A stretch of DNA of 64,000 nt from assembly GCF_006088715.1 (NCBI RefSeq), contig NZ_CP030771.1, positions 4,591,001 to 4,655,000 of the forward strand, read 5' to 3'. Shown here piece after piece: positions 7,719 to 15,679 of the stretch (within the stretch, counting starts at the first letter, position 1; every line of letters begins with the position of its first letter). The position numbers and the translations under genes are program-made. This DNA comes from Streptomyces sp. YIM 121038 (GTDB lineage: Bacteria > Actinomycetota > Actinomycetes > Streptomycetales > Streptomycetaceae). Below the pieces are notes generated by a model. It ran no database searches and was not told the DNA's origin. It was given only the letters and a program-made list of their open reading frames with translations.

Positions 7719-8381
7719 TCAGGCGAGCAGGTCGTCTACTTGTGCTTCGCCTTCACGGTACCTGCGGGCGATCTCCGCACTGCAATCGTCGGTGGTCCGC
7801 TGCATCTCCTGGCGCCGCCGCGACACCTGCTGCTCGTACCGCACGAGCCGGCCCATGGCCGTGTGCAGCTCGTCGTCCGTGCGGGCGGCGAGGTCGGAGA
7901 GCGCGACCTCGGCGAGCATGTCGGCGGCGAGCCGCCGGTACTCCTCGCTGTGCGGCGTCCCGAGCGTCACGTGCCGGGCCGAGGCGCGGCGGCGGGCCGG
8001 GCCGTCCGTGAGGATCTCCGGGAGCCGGTCCACGACGAGGCCCGCCGTCCCGTCGCCGCCCGGAACTCCGGGGACACCGTCCTGGGTCGCTCCCGCGCGC
8101 GTCCGCGCACGGCGCGCGGTCTCGGCGCGCAGGATGTCGATGCGCCCCTGGAGCAGCCGTCGTACGTAGCTCAGATCGGCCTCGTCCTGCTGTGCGGCCC
8201 GGCGCAGCTCGCGCAGCTCCGGCAGGCGCAGCGCGGCCAGGTCGTGGGCGGGCGCCTCGGGCAGGACGGGGCTGTCGGTGCGCTGCACGGGCGGGCGCGG
8301 CACGGGTGCCCCGCCGAAGCCCCCGCCCGTGGCGCTGGCCTGCCTCGCCCTGGGTGCGCTGGGCGTACTGGGTGTGCTCAT
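7719..8381 (-). CDS. rsiG: RsiG, c-di-GMP-dependent anti-sigma factor for WhiG
   Basis: A 220-residue helical protein with two perfect copies of the c-di-GMP signature E-x3-S-x2-R-x3-Q-x3-D. The first is E67, S71, R74, Q78, D82 (EADLSYVRRLLQGRID). The second is E183, S187, R190, Q194, D198 (EQQVSRRRQEMQRTTD). RsiG holds the sporulation sigma factor WhiG inactive when loaded with c-di-GMP (known in S. venezuelae). The N-terminal 45 residues and a middle linker are Pro/Gly-rich. No sigma gene is adjacent, as expected because whiG lies elsewhere. Together with devA/devE it makes this region rich in developmental regulators. Confidence 0.92.
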   Translation of the reverse strand: MSTPSTPSAPRARQASATGGGFGGAPVPRPPVQRTDSPVLPEAPAHDLAALRLPELRELRRAAQQDEADLSYVRRLLQGRIDILRAETARRARTRAGATQDGVPGVPGGDGTAGLVVDRLPEILTDGPARRRASARHVTLGTPHSEEYRRLAADMLAEVALSDLAARTDDELHTAMGRLVRYEQQVSRRRQEMQRTTDDCSAEIARRYREGEAQVDDLLA

Positions 8382-8538
8382 GTGGCTCTACCGTCCCCTC
8401 AGCCGGCGCGGTACACCGCGTGTGAGCATGGTGCCACCCCGCGTGGCCACTCTGTGACCGAGTGCCCCCAATCGGCCCCGGATGGGGGGTTCCGGACCGG
8501 CGCACGGACGGCGCGCACGGGCAGGGCATGATGGCCGC

Positions 8539-8964
8539 ATGCGTGCGGTGGTGCAGAGGGTGGACGGCGCGAGCGTCGTCGTGGACGGCGAGACGGTCGG
8601 CGAGATCACGGGCGAGGGCCTGTGCGTGCTCGTCGGGGTCACGCATGACGACACCGAGGAGAAGGCCGCGCAGCTGGCCCGCAAACTGTGGTCGCTGCGC
8701 ATGCTCCACGGCGAGAAGTCCTGCTCGGACGTCGACGCGCCGCTCCTGGTGATCAGCCAGTTCACCCTGTACGGCGACGCCCGCAAGGGCCGCAGGCCCA
8801 CGTGGAACGCGGCCGCGCCCGGGGACGTGGCGGAGCCCCTGGTCGACGAGGTCGTCGCCCGGCTGCGGGCCCTGGGCGCGACCGTCGCCACGGGCCGCTT
8901 CGGCGCCTCCATGCGCGTGGGTCTGACGAACGACGGGCCGTTCACGGTGCTGCTGGAGATGTGA
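8539..8964 (+). CDS. dtd: D-aminoacyl-tRNA deacylase
   Basis: A 141-residue homodimeric proofreading enzyme that hydrolyses D-aminoacyl-tRNAs. The start MRAVVQRV is the canonical family N-terminus, so the ATG at 8539 is chosen over an in-frame start 57 bp upstream. [15 protein letters not shown] near residue 75 and the C-terminal [12 protein letters not shown] (Gly-Pro motif) form the active site. Its length is typical. It is divergent from rsiG and convergent with the YgfZ-like gene. Confidence 0.95.
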   Translation: MRAVVQRVDGASVVVDGETVGEITGEGLCVLVGVTHDDTEEKAAQLARKLWSLRMLHGEKSCSDVDAPLLVISQFTLYGDARKGRRPTWNAAAPGDVAEPLVDEVVARLRALGATVATGRFGASMRVGLTNDGPFTVLLEM

Positions 8965-9007
8965 GCCGCCGCTCCCCCGCGGTGCGCCCCGGCCCCGGGC
9001 CGGAGGG

Positions 9008-9973
9008 CTACGGCTCGACCACGGTCTCCTGGGCCGCGGCGGTGGTGCCCGCCATCAGCTCCGCGTCCACGGGCACGTTCCGCTTCACCAGGGCCAGGGC
9101 GATCGGGCCCAGCTCGTGGTGGCGTACGGACGTGGTGATGAACCCGAGCTTGCGGCCGTCGGGGCCGTCCGCGGCGAGGTGGAGGGGCGTGCCGTGCGTC
9201 GGCAGGTGCACCTCGCTGCCGTCCAGGTGCAGGAAGACCAGGCGGCGCGGCGGCTTGCCCAGGTTCTGCACGCGGGCGACGGTCTCCTGCCCCCGGTAGC
9301 AGCCCTTCTGGAGGTGCACGGCGGTGCCGATCCAGCCCAGCTCGTGCGGGATGGTGCGGTGGTCGGTCTCGAAGGCGAGCCGGGGCAGGTGGTGCTCGAC
9401 CCGCAGCGCCTCGTGGGCGAGGAGCCCGGCGGCGGGGCCGTGGGTCTCGGCGAAGGCGGGCAGGTCGGCGCGCGGCAGGAAGACGTCGCGGCCGTGGGCG
9501 GTCTCGCGTACGGCGACGCCGTCGGGCAGGGCGGCGATCGACCCGGCGGGCAGGTGCACGACGGCGAAGTCCTCGGTGCGGTCGGCGACTTCGACGCGGT
9601 AGAAGAACTTCATGCTCTCCAGGTACGCGATGAGCGCGTCCTGGGTGCCGGGCTCGACGTGCGCCCACATCGTCTCGCCGTCGTCGACGAGGTAGAGGGC
9701 GTGCTCGATGTGCCCGTTGGCGGAGAGGATCAGCGCCTCGGTGGCCCGGCCCGCCGGGAGGTCGCTGACGTGCTGGGTGAGGAGCAGGTGCAGCCAGCTC
9801 AGCCGGTCGGTGCCGGTCACGGTGACCACGCCGCGGTGCGAGAGGTCGACGAATCCGGTGCCGTCGGCGAGGGCGCGCTGCTCACGGAACAGGTCGCCGT
9901 AGTGGGCGGCGACGCCTTCGTCCACGCCCTCGGCGGGGACGGCGCCGGGCAGGGACAGCAGGGGGCTCTTCAT
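9008..9973 (-). CDS. ygfZ: YgfZ/GcvT-type folate-binding protein
   Basis: A 321-residue tetrahydrofolate-binding protein of the YgfZ family, implicated in iron-sulfur cluster maintenance. The diagnostic KGCYRGQETVARVQNLGKPP motif with its conserved Cys lies at about residue 225. The ATG at 9973 (MKSPLLSLPG) is chosen over upstream in-frame codons that would encode an unrelated basic extension. The gene is followed by dtd on the opposite strand. nur ends 34 bp upstream on the same strand. Confidence 0.9.
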   Translation of the reverse strand: MKSPLLSLPGAVPAEGVDEGVAAHYGDLFREQRALADGTGFVDLSHRGVVTVTGTDRLSWLHLLLTQHVSDLPAGRATEALILSANGHIEHALYLVDDGETMWAHVEPGTQDALIAYLESMKFFYRVEVADRTEDFAVVHLPAGSIAALPDGVAVRETAHGRDVFLPRADLPAFAETHGPAAGLLAHEALRVEHHLPRLAFETDHRTIPHELGWIGTAVHLQKGCYRGQETVARVQNLGKPPRRLVFLHLDGSEVHLPTHGTPLHLAADGPDGRKLGFITTSVRHHELGPIALALVKRNVPVDAELMAGTTAAAQETVVEP

Positions 9974-10007
9974 GTTCACAAAGACTACGACTCGCGGAGC
10001 CCCGTGT

Positions 10008-10529
10008 TTATTTCTCCCCCGGGCCCTTGCCACCGGTCTTCGCCGTGGCCGCGCCCGTGGCCGCGACGGGGTCCTCGGGGTCCTCGGCGGGGCCGGCCGT
10101 CGCGCACGTACCGCACCGGCCGAAGATCGCGAAGTGCTTCAGGTCCGTTTCGAAGCCGAACGTCGCGCGCAGCTTCTCGGTGAAGTCCGCGGCGACGTCG
10201 AGGTCGGCCTCGATGACCGTCGTGCAGTCCCGGCACACCAGGTGGATGTGGTCGTGGCGGTCCGCGAGGTGGTAGGTGGGCGCGCCGTGCCCGAGGTGGG
10301 CGTGGGAGACGAGCCCCAGCTCCTCCAGGAGCTCCAGGGTGCGGTAGACGGTGGAGATGTTGATCCCCGACGCCGTCCTGCGGACCTCGCAGAGGATGTC
10401 GTCGGGGGTCGCGTGCTCAAGGGCGTCGACGGCCTCCAGGACGAGCTGGCGCTGCGGCGTCAGGCGGTATCCGCGCTGCCGCAGGTCGCTCTTCCAGTCC
10501 GTCGCCGTGCCGTCCGGGTCGGTGGTCAC
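10008..10529 (-). CDS. nur: Nickel-responsive Fur-family regulator Nur
   Basis: A 173-residue Fur-family repressor that matches S. coelicolor Nur almost residue for residue over the core (recalled sequence). The recognition region is INISTVYRTLELLEELGLV. Metal ligands by Nur numbering are all present: His33 (LEHATPDD), His70/His72 (VSHAHLGH), His86/88/90 (RHDHIHLVC) and His126 (LKHFAIFG). Nur represses nickel uptake and sodF when Ni is bound. The GTG at 10529 is chosen because AGGGG then lies four bases away. The tail after CGTC is about 30 residues, Ala/Gly/Pro/Lys-rich, and longer than I recall in S. coelicolor. Confidence 0.93.
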   Translation of the reverse strand: MTTDPDGTATDWKSDLRQRGYRLTPQRQLVLEAVDALEHATPDDILCEVRRTASGINISTVYRTLELLEELGLVSHAHLGHGAPTYHLADRHDHIHLVCRDCTTVIEADLDVAADFTEKLRATFGFETDLKHFAIFGRCGTCATAGPAEDPEDPVAATGAATAKTGGKGPGEK

Positions 10530-10549
10530 CACACCCCTGAGTGTAGGGA

Positions 10550-11137
10550 CTACTTGAAGAAGGCGATGCCGTCGTCGGGCAGGTCGCCCAGGTTGCGGGC
10601 CATCTCGGCGACCTCTTCGGGGGAGACGACCTTCTTGAGCTGGGCCGACATATAGGGGCGCAGCGGCACCTCGGGGGTCTGCTTCTCGCCGACCCACATC
10701 AGGTCGCTCTTCACATAGCCGTACAGGCGCTTGCCGCCGCTGTACGGGCCGGAGGCCGCGGTGCGGGCGACGGCGTCGGTGGCCAGGTCGATCTGCGGCT
10801 TCTGGTCGGCGAGCTCGCCGTACCAGACCTCGACGACGCCGTCCTGGCGGACCATGACGACCTCGACCTTGCGGGGGCCTTTGCCGCCTTCGGCGGAGAC
10901 GCGCCAGAAGCCGGACTCGGACTCCAGGGGCTCGGTCTTCTTGCCCTCGGCGTCGAGCACCCACGTGTGCGAGTGGTACTCGAGGAAGTCCCGCCCGTCG
11001 TGCGTGAAGGTGACCTCCTGGCCGAAGTTCGCCTTGGCGGAGCCGGGGAAGTCGGTGACGCCCGCGCCTTCCCAGGTGCCGAGGAGCCAGACGAGGGGGA
11101 CGAGGTCGGGGTGCAGGTCGGACGGAATCTGGATCAT
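10550..11137 (-). CDS. Nitrobindin-like FABP-family heme-binding protein
   Basis: A 195-residue protein of the nitrobindin/FABP-like (DUF1794) beta-barrel family. The N-terminal LVWLLGTWEGAGVTDFPG is the family signature. Relatives bind b-type heme in a barrel and are proposed to handle nitric oxide or peroxynitrite. That role is known for the family, not shown here. It lies 20 bp upstream of nur on the same strand, probably in one operon. The next upstream gene is a 33-codon membrane peptide. Confidence 0.88.
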   Translation of the reverse strand: MIQIPSDLHPDLVPLVWLLGTWEGAGVTDFPGSAKANFGQEVTFTHDGRDFLEYHSHTWVLDAEGKKTEPLESESGFWRVSAEGGKGPRKVEVVMVRQDGVVEVWYGELADQKPQIDLATDAVARTAASGPYSGGKRLYGYVKSDLMWVGEKQTPEVPLRPYMSAQLKKVVSPEEVAEMARNLGDLPDDGIAFFK

Positions 11138-11177
11138 GGGTTGCTCAGGAGTCTCTCGTGGGGGTCCCGGACGGGGG

Positions 11178-11279
11178 TCAGCGCTGGCCCTGGTACAGCT
11201 TCTTCACTGCCAGACCGGTGAAGGCGAGAACGCCGACGCAGACCAGGACAAGGAGTGCGGAGAAGAAGGCCTCAAGCAC
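11178..11279 (-). CDS. 33-residue single-pass membrane peptide
   Basis: A GTG-initiated gene with a strong GAGGAG site seven bases upstream. It encodes a 33-residue peptide with one hydrophobic helix (FFSALLVLVCVGVLAFTGLA) and a basic, Gln-rich tail ending VKKLYQGQR. The size, ribosome site and topology support a real gene. Function is unknown. It lies 40 bp upstream of the nitrobindin-like gene and may share its transcript. Confidence 0.7.
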   Translation of the reverse strand: MLEAFFSALLVLVCVGVLAFTGLAVKKLYQGQR

Positions 11280-11382
11280 GGGGTGCTCCTCGGTGAGCTG
11301 TGGTGAGCGGTAACAGAGCCAGGCTCCACTGTAGTGGGGACGCGCGGCCGCTTCTCGGCGAGGTCCGCCGTACGCTGGACGT

Positions 11383-11640
11383 ATGTACGCGCGTCGGCGT
11401 CATGTGTACTTCGCCATGATGGGCACGTGCCTCGCCCTGTTCGTCCTGGCCTGGGGCGTCGTGCGGCTCTGGTCGGTCCCGGTCGCGGTCGGGATGTGCG
11501 TGGTGGCGATGGTGATCCCCCCGCTCGCGGCCATGGTCGCGAACCGCCGGGGCCCCGACGACCGCTGGTGGGACGACCCGTCCGGGGACCCCAAGTCGGA
11601 CGAGTGGTGGGACGAGCTCGACGGCAGACGTAGACCCTGA
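11383..11640 (+). CDS. DUF3099-type small membrane protein
   Basis: An 85-residue protein with two membrane helices, about residues 9-27 and 31-52. The cytoplasmic tail is Trp/Asp-rich (RWWDDPSGD, DEWWDELDG). This pattern fits the actinobacterial DUF3099 family, whose function is unknown. It starts ATGTACGCGCG. Transcription is divergent from the 33-residue peptide gene and ends before a mini-element copy and a strong hairpin. Confidence 0.8.
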   Translation: MYARRRHVYFAMMGTCLALFVLAWGVVRLWSVPVAVGMCVVAMVIPPLAAMVANRRGPDDRWWDDPSGDPKSDEWWDELDGRRRP

Positions 11641-11689
11641 CGGGCGCACACGACGCGGACGGGCCGGAAGCCGCCGCAAGCGGCACATT

Positions 11690-11764
11690 CCAGCCCGTCG
11701 AGGGGGTACCCCCTGCTCCTTAAGAGCTTGGGGGAGTTTGAGGACGAGGCGCGAAGCGCCGATG
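11690..11764. repeat. Dispersed repeat with internal stem-loop insert (F)
   Basis: The outer sequence TTCCAGCCCGTC...GTTTGAGGACGAGG is a dispersed Streptomyces repeat, also present at 22011-22035 as TTCCAGCCC...GTTTGAGGA. Here it is interrupted at about 11700-11736 by a stem-loop beginning GAGGGGGTACCCCC, with GCTC-CTTAA-GAGC at its tip. The layout matches the 39-bp insert at 6344-6382 but lies in a different host repeat. Confidence 0.7.
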
Positions 11765-11781
11765 AACCCCCGCACGGCTGA

Positions 11782-11820
11782 GGGCCGCACCCCCTGGCGT
11801 CCAACCCCTGGGTGCGGCCC
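11782..11820. terminator. Bidirectional hairpin between convergent genes
   Basis: GGGCCGCACCC (11782-11792) and GGGTGCGGCCC (11810-11820) form an 11-bp perfect stem with a 17-nt loop, between the ends of the DUF3099 and DUF1416 genes. There is no U-tract, as is common in Streptomyces. Confidence 0.7.
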
Positions 11821-11836
11821 CCGGCCGGGAACGGGC

Positions 11837-12124
11837 TCAGACGGCGATGGCCACCTCGGCGAGCCCGCCCTTCTGGGCGACGACCGTGCGGTCGGCACTG
11901 CCGCCGGGCACCAGGGCCCGTACCGTCCACGTGCCCTCGGCGGCGTAGAAGCGGAACTGACCGGTCGCCGAGGTCGGCACCTCGGCGGTGAACTCGCCGG
12001 TCGAGTCCAGCAGCCGGACGTAGCCGGTCACCGGCTCGCCGTCGCGGGTCACCTGGCCCTGGATGGTGGTCTCACCGGACTTCGCCGTCGAGGCGTCGGG
12101 GCCGCCGGCCTTGGCTCCACACAT
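11837..12124 (-). CDS. DUF1416 protein linked to the sulfurtransferase
   Basis: A 95-residue protein starting MCGAKAGGPD. It then forms a carboxypeptidase-regulatory-like beta domain (IQGQVTRDGEPVTGYVRLLD...). This is the DUF1416 family, almost always encoded just downstream of thiosulfate sulfurtransferase in actinomycetes, as here (38-bp gap). The near-terminal cysteine could carry sulfur, which is inference. It probably shares a transcript with the sulfurtransferase gene. Confidence 0.88.
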   Translation of the reverse strand: MCGAKAGGPDASTAKSGETTIQGQVTRDGEPVTGYVRLLDSTGEFTAEVPTSATGQFRFYAAEGTWTVRALVPGGSADRTVVAQKGGLAEVAIAV

Positions 12125-12162
12125 GACGTACTCCTAGGAATGAAGGGGGAAGGGGCGGCGGA

Positions 12163-13008
12163 CTACTTGTTGGCGCCGAGCTCGATCGGCACGCCGACGA
12201 GGGAGCCGTACTCGGTCCAGGAGCCGTCGTAGTTCTTGACGTTCTCGACGCCGAGCAGCTCGTGCAGCACGAACCAGGTCAGGGCCGAGCGCTCACCGAT
12301 GCGGCAGTAGGCGATGGTGTCCGTGGCCAGGTCGACCTGCTCGTCGGCGTAGAGGGCGCGCAGCTCGTCGTCCGACTTGAAGGTGCCGTCGTCGTTGGCG
12401 TTCTTCGACCACGGGATGTTGCGGGCGCTGGGCACGTGGCCGGGGCGCTGCGACTGCTCCTGGGGCAGGTGGGCCGGGGCGAGCAGCTTGCCGGAGAACT
12501 CGTCGGGCGAGCGCACGTCGACCAGGTTCTGCGAGCCGATCGCGGCGACGACGTCGTCGCGGAAGGCGCGGATCGAGGAGTCCTGGGGCTTGGCCTTGTA
12601 CGACGTCTCGGCGCGCTGCGGCACCTGGGAGCCGTCGACCAGGTCGCGGGAGTCCAGCTCCCACTTCTTGCGGCCGCCGTCGAGGAGGCGCACGTCCTGG
12701 TGGCCGTAGAGCTTGAAGTACCAGAAGGCGTAGGACGCGAACCAGTTGTTGTTGCCGCCGTAGAGCACGACGGTGGAGTCGTTCGCGATGCCCTTGGCGG
12801 AGAGGAGCTTCTCGAAGCCCTCCTGGTCGATGAAGTCGCGGCGGACCGGGTCCTGGAGGTCCTTGGTCCAGTCGATCCGGATCGCGTTCTTGATGTGGTT
12901 CTTGTCGTACGCCGAGGTGTCCTCGTCCACCTCGACGAGGACGACCTTCGGGTCGTCGATGTGGGCCTCGACCCAGTCGGCGTCTACCAGGACGTCGCTG
13001 CGGCTCAT
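12163..13008 (-). CDS. Thiosulfate sulfurtransferase (rhodanese), two-domain
   Basis: A 281-residue tandem rhodanese that moves sulfane sulfur from thiosulfate to cyanide or protein thiols. The catalytic loop YCRIGERSALTW near residue 233 has Cys at position 1 of the CRxGxR active-site loop. The N-terminal domain (VVLYGGNNNWFASYAFWYF) is the inactive copy. The ATG at 13008 follows GAGGAG. It is homologous to S. coelicolor CysA/SseA (recalled). A cysteine-containing leader peptide lies about 140 bp upstream in the probable 5'UTR, pointing to sulfur-responsive control. Confidence 0.93.
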   Translation of the reverse strand: MSRSDVLVDADWVEAHIDDPKVVLVEVDEDTSAYDKNHIKNAIRIDWTKDLQDPVRRDFIDQEGFEKLLSAKGIANDSTVVLYGGNNNWFASYAFWYFKLYGHQDVRLLDGGRKKWELDSRDLVDGSQVPQRAETSYKAKPQDSSIRAFRDDVVAAIGSQNLVDVRSPDEFSGKLLAPAHLPQEQSQRPGHVPSARNIPWSKNANDDGTFKSDDELRALYADEQVDLATDTIAYCRIGERSALTWFVLHELLGVENVKNYDGSWTEYGSLVGVPIELGANK

Positions 13009-13149
13009 GCGTTTCTCCTCCGGAGCAGGTGCGGCGAAGCTGAACGGTGAGGTGCGGGTACGCGAATGCGGGGAGGCACGGGCGCACCGCACGGGATGGC
13101 CCTGACGGCGGTCAACGGGCCGGGGGAATACGGGAGTCGGGCATCCCGC

Positions 13150-13230
13150 TCAGAGAGCGCGACAGAGCATGGCGGCGACGCGGCACAGGTCCACTGCCCG
13201 CCGCTTCGTGAGATCCGCCTGTCGGTGCAT
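13150..13230 (-). CDS. Cysteine-containing leader peptide upstream of the sulfurtransferase gene
   Basis: A 26-codon gene (ATG at 13230, TGA at 13150). Its core is RRAVDLCRVAAMLCR, followed by two residues and the stop. It matches the actinobacterial putative-leader-peptide pattern (R-[HA]-V-D-L-x-R with late Cys codons) that recurs before sulfur-assimilation genes. It is on the strand of the sulfurtransferase gene, 141 bp before that start. Slow translation of the two Cys codons could sense cysteine or Cys-tRNA. The mechanism is inferred. Confidence 0.72.
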   Translation of the reverse strand: MHRQADLTKRRAVDLCRVAAMLCRAL

Positions 13231-13463
13231 GGGTCCGATCGTAGGGACGCCGACACGGCCGTGTCACCGCAATGTCGGATGGTGAGACGATTTCGTCCAG
13301 CATGTGACCGGAGTGCTGCTTTCCGGCCGTCGGCGGGGGCGCGCCGCCCCGTTCCCGCGGGAGGGGTGCGGGTCCGCCATCTGAAGGGCGGACACCTTCG
13401 TCTCGTACTACGGACAGCGCCCGTGGCGAAACCGGCGCGCCGGAGGAATCCGGAGGACGCGGT
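13231..13463. other. Upstream region of the sulfurtransferase leader; no gene seen
   Basis: Between the leader peptide and the end of the DUF2993 gene. It should contain the promoter of the leader-sulfurtransferase-DUF1416 transcript. No confident -10/-35 pair, dyad or further gene was seen. Confidence 0.5.
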
Positions 13464-14216
13464 TCAGGACACCAGGTTCACGTTCTCGCCCTTGACCGCC
13501 ACGTCCACCCCGTCCGGTGCGGCCTGCACCGTGTCGAGCTGGATGCCGCCCGGCAGGTCCGAGACCTTCTCCTGGAAGTCGGTGACGTCGCGGACCAGGC
13601 CCTCGGGCAGCGGCACGCTGACGCCGAGCACGTTCAGCTTGTCCGGGATCTTGTCGGCGTGCACGCGGATGGTGTCGCCCTCGACGCTGACCGTGCTGAG
13701 CACGTCCACGGGCTCGGGCAGCTTCGTGCCGCCCTTGCTGACCTCGACCGAGACCTTGATCTTGCCGTCGCCGCCGTCGGAGAGGCCCACGACCTCGCCC
13801 TTCGCGCCGAGCGGCAGCTCGACCGGCTCGGCCTTCGCGGCCTTGAGGAGCTCGTCGTAGGAGATCCGGGCGACCCCCGCGGCCCGGTCGGCGGTGGCGG
13901 AGCTGTAGTCGCTGGAGAAGTCGACGCCGTGCATGGTGGCGCTGAGGTCGGCGACGCGGATGGTGTCGCCGTCGGACTTGGCGTCGTAGTCCTTCATCGT
14001 GATCTCGACGTCGTCGAGCTTGCCGCCGATGACCTGGGTCAGGAACGGGAAGCCCTTGATCGACACGTCCGGCGTGCTGCTGAGCCCCTCCTGCGCCTTG
14101 ATCTTGTCGGCCGCCTCGCTCTCCGCGTACGAGACCGCGAAGCGGTCGGCCGCGACGAAGAGGCCGCCGAGGACCACGACGACGATCAGGAGTATGCGTA
14201 TCGCGCGCTTGCTCAT
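13464..14216 (-). CDS. DUF2993 (LmeA-like) envelope protein
   Basis: A 250-residue protein with an N-terminal membrane anchor (IRILLIVVVVLGGLFVAADRF), then an exported beta-rich DUF2993 domain including SIKGFPFLTQVIGGKLDDVEI. DUF2993 includes mycobacterial LmeA, which acts in mannan/lipoglycan maturation; a lipid- or glycan-related role in the envelope is inferred. A larger relative lies at 26120-27355 and shares the signature KGFPFLTQV/EGFPFLTQV. The ATG at 14216 gives the anchor right at the N-terminus. Confidence 0.85.
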   Translation of the reverse strand: MSKRAIRILLIVVVVLGGLFVAADRFAVSYAESEAADKIKAQEGLSSTPDVSIKGFPFLTQVIGGKLDDVEITMKDYDAKSDGDTIRVADLSATMHGVDFSSDYSSATADRAAGVARISYDELLKAAKAEPVELPLGAKGEVVGLSDGGDGKIKVSVEVSKGGTKLPEPVDVLSTVSVEGDTIRVHADKIPDKLNVLGVSVPLPEGLVRDVTDFQEKVSDLPGGIQLDTVQAAPDGVDVAVKGENVNLVS

Positions 14217-14362
14217 GCCTGGATTCCCGTTCCCCCGCCTCAGAGTCAGTTGCCGCGAGCCTAAAGGACAGGTCCCCGGCCCGAGTGGCGGGGCGGGGAC
14301 CTGTCGAACAGCTGTGACGATCGCCTCGTATCCGTTCGAGACGGCCGGGCGAGGGCCGCGGA

Positions 14363-15679
14363 TCAGCCGATGGCACGCCCCAGGAGGTACACCGCGGGCG
14401 CCGCGGCGGCCAGCGGCAGCGCGACCCCCGCGGTGAAGTGGACGAACCGCGACGGGTAGTCGTAGCTGGCCACCCGGTGCCCCACGAGCGCGCAGACACC
14501 GGCGGCGAGGCCGAGCAGCGCGCCCTTCGAACCGAAGTCCGTGGGCCCGCCCACCGCGATGCCCGCACCGGCCGCCGCGAGCAGCGCCACGACCACGGAC
14601 GCCGGGGTGGGCAGCGGCAGCGCGCGGGCGAGCACGGCCGCAGCGACCGCGATGCCGCCGACGGTCGCCGCCTCGTGCACGGCGGCCAGGTGCCCGGCCG
14701 CGATGATCGTGAGCGCGCTGGAGGCGACGGTCGCCATCAGGCCGTACATCCGCTCGTCGGCACCGGCGTGGCTGCGCAGCTGGAGCACGAGGACGAGCAG
14801 CACCCAGACGCCGAGGGTGCCGAGGATCGCGGCCGGGGCGTTGCCCTCGCCGGTGGCGAGCAGCGCGGCGTCGGCGACGAGCCCGCCGAGGAACGCCAGC
14901 GCGATGCCCTGCCGGGCGGGCCACATGCCGTTCAGCCGGAACCATCCGGCGGCGGTCACGGCCTGGAGGAGCACCAGCGGTACGAGCAGCGCGTACTGCC
15001 CCATCGCCGCGCCCCCGGCAAGGAGCAGCCCGAGCACCGCCGTGAGCGCGGCGGGCTGCATCCCCGGCTCGATGATCGGCGACCGCCCCTCGGCCCGCGC
15101 CCGCTGGGCATCGGTGACCCGAGCGTTCCCGGTAACGGTGGCGGGCCCGTAGGAGGGCCCGGCCTCGGGCCCGGCCTCGGGCTCCGCCGCTTCCTCTGTG
15201 AGCGGTTGGTACCCGCCCACCCCTTCTGTGGGCGGCTGGTCCGCCCAGGGGGCGAGTGGGGTCTCCCCTGCTCGAGCGGAGCCGAGAGCTTGGGGATGGG
15301 CGGGCACAGCGTGGGCGCCCTGATCCGGGTACGAGGGCTGGGCGTAGGCGGCCTCGGGAGCCGGGGCCCACTGGTCGGCGGACTGCTGCGGCAGGTACGC
15401 GGTCTCGGTCACGTCGGCGACAGGCATCGGCACGGGCTGGACCTGCGTCTCCCAGGTCTGCCCCTGCCACTGCTGGGTGTAGTCCTGGTGGTGGTCCTGC
15501 TGCCCCGCGTAAGGGTCCTGGTACCCCCACTGCTGCTGGTACTGGCCATCGCCGTGCGGCGACTGCGGCTGCGGCTGCGCCACCTGCTGCTGGTACGGGT
15601 CATAGGGGTCGTACCCCTGCTGCCCCGGCTGCGCCTGGTACGGGTCGTACCCCTGGTGCGGCTGGTCGCTCAACGTCAT
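14363..15679 (-). CDS. Polytopic membrane protein with Gln/Tyr/Pro-rich N-terminus
   Basis: A 438-residue protein. About the first 200 residues are low-complexity (repeats of YDPYQ and QPQP type). The rest has about ten hydrophobic segments (for example AVLGLLLAGGAAMGQYALLVPLVLL). No transporter or enzyme motif is recognised. The start overlaps the stop of the MoaD-like gene by three bases (ATGA-type coupling). A nested mini-element lies in frame in the disordered region and encodes the stretch PQALGSARAGETPLAPWADQ. Because it falls in a linker, the insertion is probably tolerated. Confidence 0.82.
   Translation of the reverse strand: MTLSDQPHQGYDPYQAQPGQQGYDPYDPYQQQVAQPQPQSPHGDGQYQQQWGYQDPYAGQQDHHQDYTQQWQGQTWETQVQPVPMPVADVTETAYLPQQSADQWAPAPEAAYAQPSYPDQGAHAVPAHPQALGSARAGETPLAPWADQPPTEGVGGYQPLTEEAAEPEAGPEAGPSYGPATVTGNARVTDAQRARAEGRSPIIEPGMQPAALTAVLGLLLAGGAAMGQYALLVPLVLLQAVTAAGWFRLNGMWPARQGIALAFLGGLVADAALLATGEGNAPAAILGTLGVWVLLVLVLQLRSHAGADERMYGLMATVASSALTIIAAGHLAAVHEAATVGGIAVAAAVLARALPLPTPASVVVALLAAAGAGIAVGGPTDFGSKGALLGLAAGVCALVGHRVASYDYPSRFVHFTAGVALPLAAAAPAVYLLGRAIG
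15227..15310. repeat. Nested mini-element copy inside a coding region (B)
   Basis: The outer part reads TGTGGGCGGCTGG... to ...GGGCGGGCACAGC. The insert begins GAGTGGGGTCTCCCC and contains GCTCGAGCGGAGCCGAGAGC. Compared with copy A, the left flank has diverged. The element stays in the reading frame of the minus-strand membrane protein gene. Confidence 0.75.

Noticed and set aside
5892..8531. Very long plus-strand open frame (879 codons)
   Set aside because: It runs antisense through the asparaginase and rsiG genes and across the repeat block. Its composition is Arg/Pro/Gly-rich, as expected for shadow frames in high-GC DNA.
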